From Lautropia sp. SCN 70-15 (GTDB lineage Bacteria > Pseudomonadota > Gammaproteobacteria > Burkholderiales > Burkholderiaceae_E): 7,530 nucleotides of DNA. Of this stretch, positions 6,046 through 7,530 are shown piece after piece. The position numbers and the translations under genes were made by a program. Position 1 is the stretch's first letter; every line of letters begins with the position of its first letter. The DNA is taken from assembly GCA_001724315.1 (NCBI GenBank), contig MEEC01000251.1, positions 1-7,530 of the forward strand. Reading direction: 5' to 3'. The notes below the pieces were generated by a model that was given only the letters and a program-made list of their open reading frames with translations, did not search any database and had not been told where the DNA came from.

Positions 6046-6678
6046 TCAGCGCTGCGCGCACGCGCCGGCCGTGCGGCTGCTGCAGACCGTTCTCGTGACC
6101 GACAGCCTGGCCGCTTGCCCTTCGACGGCATCCACCGACACATGCACGCTGCGTTCGCCGTCTCCGGATGCGTCGTGATGCAGGTACAGGCGCAGGGACC
6201 CGGCTGATTCCTCGCGCATCACCACGTCAGTCAGGCAGGACGCCACCGATCGTTTCAATGCGGCGATTCCCGGGCTCGCCGGCCAGTCGCAGCGGTAGGT
6301 CGCCTCGCGCAAGGTGGCGCGCGCGTCGTCCTTGTGCATCAACCGGATCTCGCAGGAGCCGGCGCCCGCCAGCGGCTGGTTCGTCGCGTACTGGCGCACC
6401 TCGAACTTCGTTGAGCGCACGCGCTGCTCGAACTCGCGCGCGGCTTCGGTGCGGTCCACTGTGTGCGGCGTCGCTTGCGCGGGTGCGGAAGGCAGGGGCG
6501 CACCGCCGGGCACGATCGAACGCTGCAGAGGGCCGCGGATCGGGGCGAAGTCGGCATCGGCGCTCTCCACGATGGCGGCCAGCTCGGTGCAGTCGATCGA
6601 TTGCGCGTGAGCTGCGTTGGCGGCGAGCAGCAGGAACGGCAATGCGAGGAACCTGACCACGCGCGCGTTACTCGTCAT
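6046..6678 (-). CDS. Secreted six-cysteine protein of unknown function, paralogue 2
   Basis: 210 residues with a Sec signal peptide: ARVVRF, a hydrophobic run LALPFLLLAA, and a probable cut after AHA near 25. I do not recognise the family. The mature part has six cysteines (30, 109, 130, 148, 199, 207), an even number that suggests disulfides in the periplasm or outside the cell. It aligns along its whole length with the protein encoded just upstream: IDCTELAAIVESADADFAPIRG, SCEIRLM, TYRCDW, LKRSVASC, SLRLYL and RLSVTRTVC all have counterparts. It differs by a Pro/Ala-rich insertion at about 53-75. The start codon lies 11 bp inside the upstream gene, with GGACGG five bases before it, so the two are translationally linked. 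Confidence 0.8.
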   Translation of the reverse strand: MTSNARVVRFLALPFLLLAANAAHAQSIDCTELAAIVESADADFAPIRGPLQRSIVPGGAPLPSAPAQATPHTVDRTEAAREFEQRVRSTKFEVRQYATNQPLAGAGSCEIRLMHKDDARATLREATYRCDWPASPGIAALKRSVASCLTDVVMREESAGSLRLYLHHDASGDGERSVHVSVDAVEGQAARLSVTRTVCSSRTAGACAQR

Positions 6679-7273
6679 CGCAGCCGTCCGGCGTCTTCCT
6701 CACGCACACCGACTTGCGCACCGAAAGGGTCGCGCCGGCCGCGGCGTCCGCTTCGAGCTCGACCGACACGCCGCGCATGCCTTCGCCCGACTCCACCCGC
6801 TCCACGTAGATGATGAGGCTTGCGTTGTCGGAGTCCGGGTCCACTTCGCCGCCTGCGCAGCCCTGCAACTGCTTGCGCAGCGCGGGCGTGATGCGGGCGG
6901 CGGATGACTTCGGGTCGTACCGGCACTCGAAGGATGACTGCGTGATCTTCGCTTCATCGTCTTCCAGGTAGCCGTCGACGACCTGGCATCCGCCCGCAGC
7001 ACCGGTCAGCGGCTTCTTCGCTTCGTGTGTGAGCCGCTGGTACTTGATGTCGAGCTTGCCGGCCGGCAGGCCGTTGGCGCGGGCGAAGTCCTCGGCGGTT
7101 TCCCTCTTCAGTTGGCGCCCCTTCAGCGAGGCGAAGTTCCGGTCGGCCTCGGCCAGGACCGCCTTGATCTCCGGGCACGAGAAAGTCTGCGCCGCAGCCG
7201 GCCCGGACAGCAGAGATGCGCAGGCGAGGGATGCGCCCGCGAGCAGCGCGCGGGCGGGCAGGGGTATGGGCAT
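6668..7273 (-). CDS. Secreted six-cysteine protein of unknown function, paralogue 1
   Basis: 201 residues from the chosen ATG. The signal peptide runs from MPIPLPARALLAG through a hydrophobic core to PAAAQ, cut near 28. The mature part starts TFSCPEIKAVLAEADRNFASLKG and has six cysteines (33, 96, 117, 139, 190, 198) in the same order as in its downstream paralogue. Other shared blocks are GGCQVVDGYL, FECRYD, LRKQLQGC, SLIIYVERV and TLSVRKSVC. The C-terminus is acidic (CDDE). No enzyme motif is visible, so a binding, inhibitor or envelope role is possible but unsupported. The frame stays open to 7354, but that extension would overlap the upstream gene and bury the signal peptide. The ATG at 7273 has GGTGA five bases before it; a GTG at 7282 is a possible alternative. 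It is probably the middle gene of a three-gene operon. Confidence 0.8.
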   Translation of the reverse strand: MPIPLPARALLAGASLACASLLSGPAAAQTFSCPEIKAVLAEADRNFASLKGRQLKRETAEDFARANGLPAGKLDIKYQRLTHEAKKPLTGAAGGCQVVDGYLEDDEAKITQSSFECRYDPKSSAARITPALRKQLQGCAGGEVDPDSDNASLIIYVERVESGEGMRGVSVELEADAAAGATLSVRKSVCVRKTPDGCDDE

Positions 7274-7307
7274 GGGTTTCACCGTGCGGGGTAGGTCGAG
7301 GTGCGAC

Positions 7308-7530
7308 TCAGGATCCGATGCGGCACTGTTTGAGGTAGAACTTCGCGGTGCCATCGCCGGACATCTTCGCCATGTACGCGAAGCGCGCGGCGCCGGGCAG
7401 CTGCTTCTTGTAGAACGCCACCTGATCGGGCGGAACGGTGTCCGGCACGCCGTAAAGGATCAGGATGACGCTCTGCGGCCCGATGATCCCCAGCGTGCCG
7501 GCAGCGGCGGTCACCGCGGCCGCGAAGGCC
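7308..7530 (-). CDS. C-terminal part of an unrecognised protein (runs off the right edge)
   Basis: The frame is open from the window edge to a TGA at 7308 and gives 74 residues. It starts with an Ala-rich stretch (AFAAAVTAAAG), then a hydrophobic segment LGIIGPQSVILILYGV, then VPPDQVAFYKKQLPG, and ends TAKFYLKQCRIGS. The Ala-rich and hydrophobic start could be a membrane segment or the edge of a signal region, so the real start may lie just outside the window. I see no known domain. It lies 34 bp upstream of the first six-cysteine gene on the same strand, so these three genes probably form an operon and may share a job in the envelope. Confidence 0.6.
   Translation of the reverse strand, partial: AFAAAVTAAAGTLGIIGPQSVILILYGVPDTVPPDQVAFYKKQLPGAARFAYMAKMSGDGTAKFYLKQCRIGS

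Noticed and set aside
7274..7354. 27-codon N-terminal extension of six-cysteine paralogue 1
   Set aside because: It would overlap the upstream gene by 47 bp and place polar residues ahead of the signal peptide. The ATG at 7273 starts a normal signal sequence.

Overview
The window is GC-rich throughout and gene-dense, with tightly packed or overlapping genes. It encodes two Tat-exported oxidoreductases, two Sec-secreted cysteine-rich proteins and a RelE/HigA-type toxin-antitoxin remnant. Together these suggest a free-living Gram-negative proteobacterium, most likely a betaproteobacterium of the Burkholderiales type. That assignment is an inference from composition and protein families; there is no rRNA or other marker gene here.

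Left part (1-1810, all minus strand). Reading in the direction of transcription: a 21-codon remnant of a RelE/HigB-like toxin, overlapping by ATGA an apparently complete HigA-like antitoxin; 21 bp later an alpha/beta hydrolase; then, after about 100 bp with its own promoter and a striking inverted repeat, the N-terminal 140 residues of a DUF4172-Fic protein that runs off the left edge. The toxin body is gone, so the antitoxin is orphaned and sits in front of a metabolic gene.

Middle part (2055-6009, plus strand). An Npt/TLC-type nucleotide-exchange-like MFS transporter overlaps a Tat-signal aldo/keto reductase by 4 bp. A second Tat-signal protein follows after 50 bp, an NADPH-dependent F420-reductase-like Rossmann protein. 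After another 90 bp, with a possible promoter of its own, comes a 2-keto-4-pentenoate hydratase-family enzyme. The first three genes form the most interesting unit: two predicted NAD(P)-dependent proteins are addressed to the periplasm, where free NAD(P)H is not normally available, and they are encoded with a member of a family whose characterised relatives move nucleotides, in some cases NAD, across membranes.

Right part (6046-7530, minus strand, convergent with the middle block). Two tandem, overlapping genes encode secreted paralogues of about 200 residues that share six cysteines with largely identical spacing and no function I recognise. They are preceded by the C-terminal end of an unrecognised protein cut by the window edge. 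I see no tRNA, rRNA, CRISPR array, insertion sequence or convincing rho-independent terminator. The longest stretch without an intact gene is the divergent region between the antitoxin start and the transporter start (1749-2054). It holds the toxin remnant and short dyads only.
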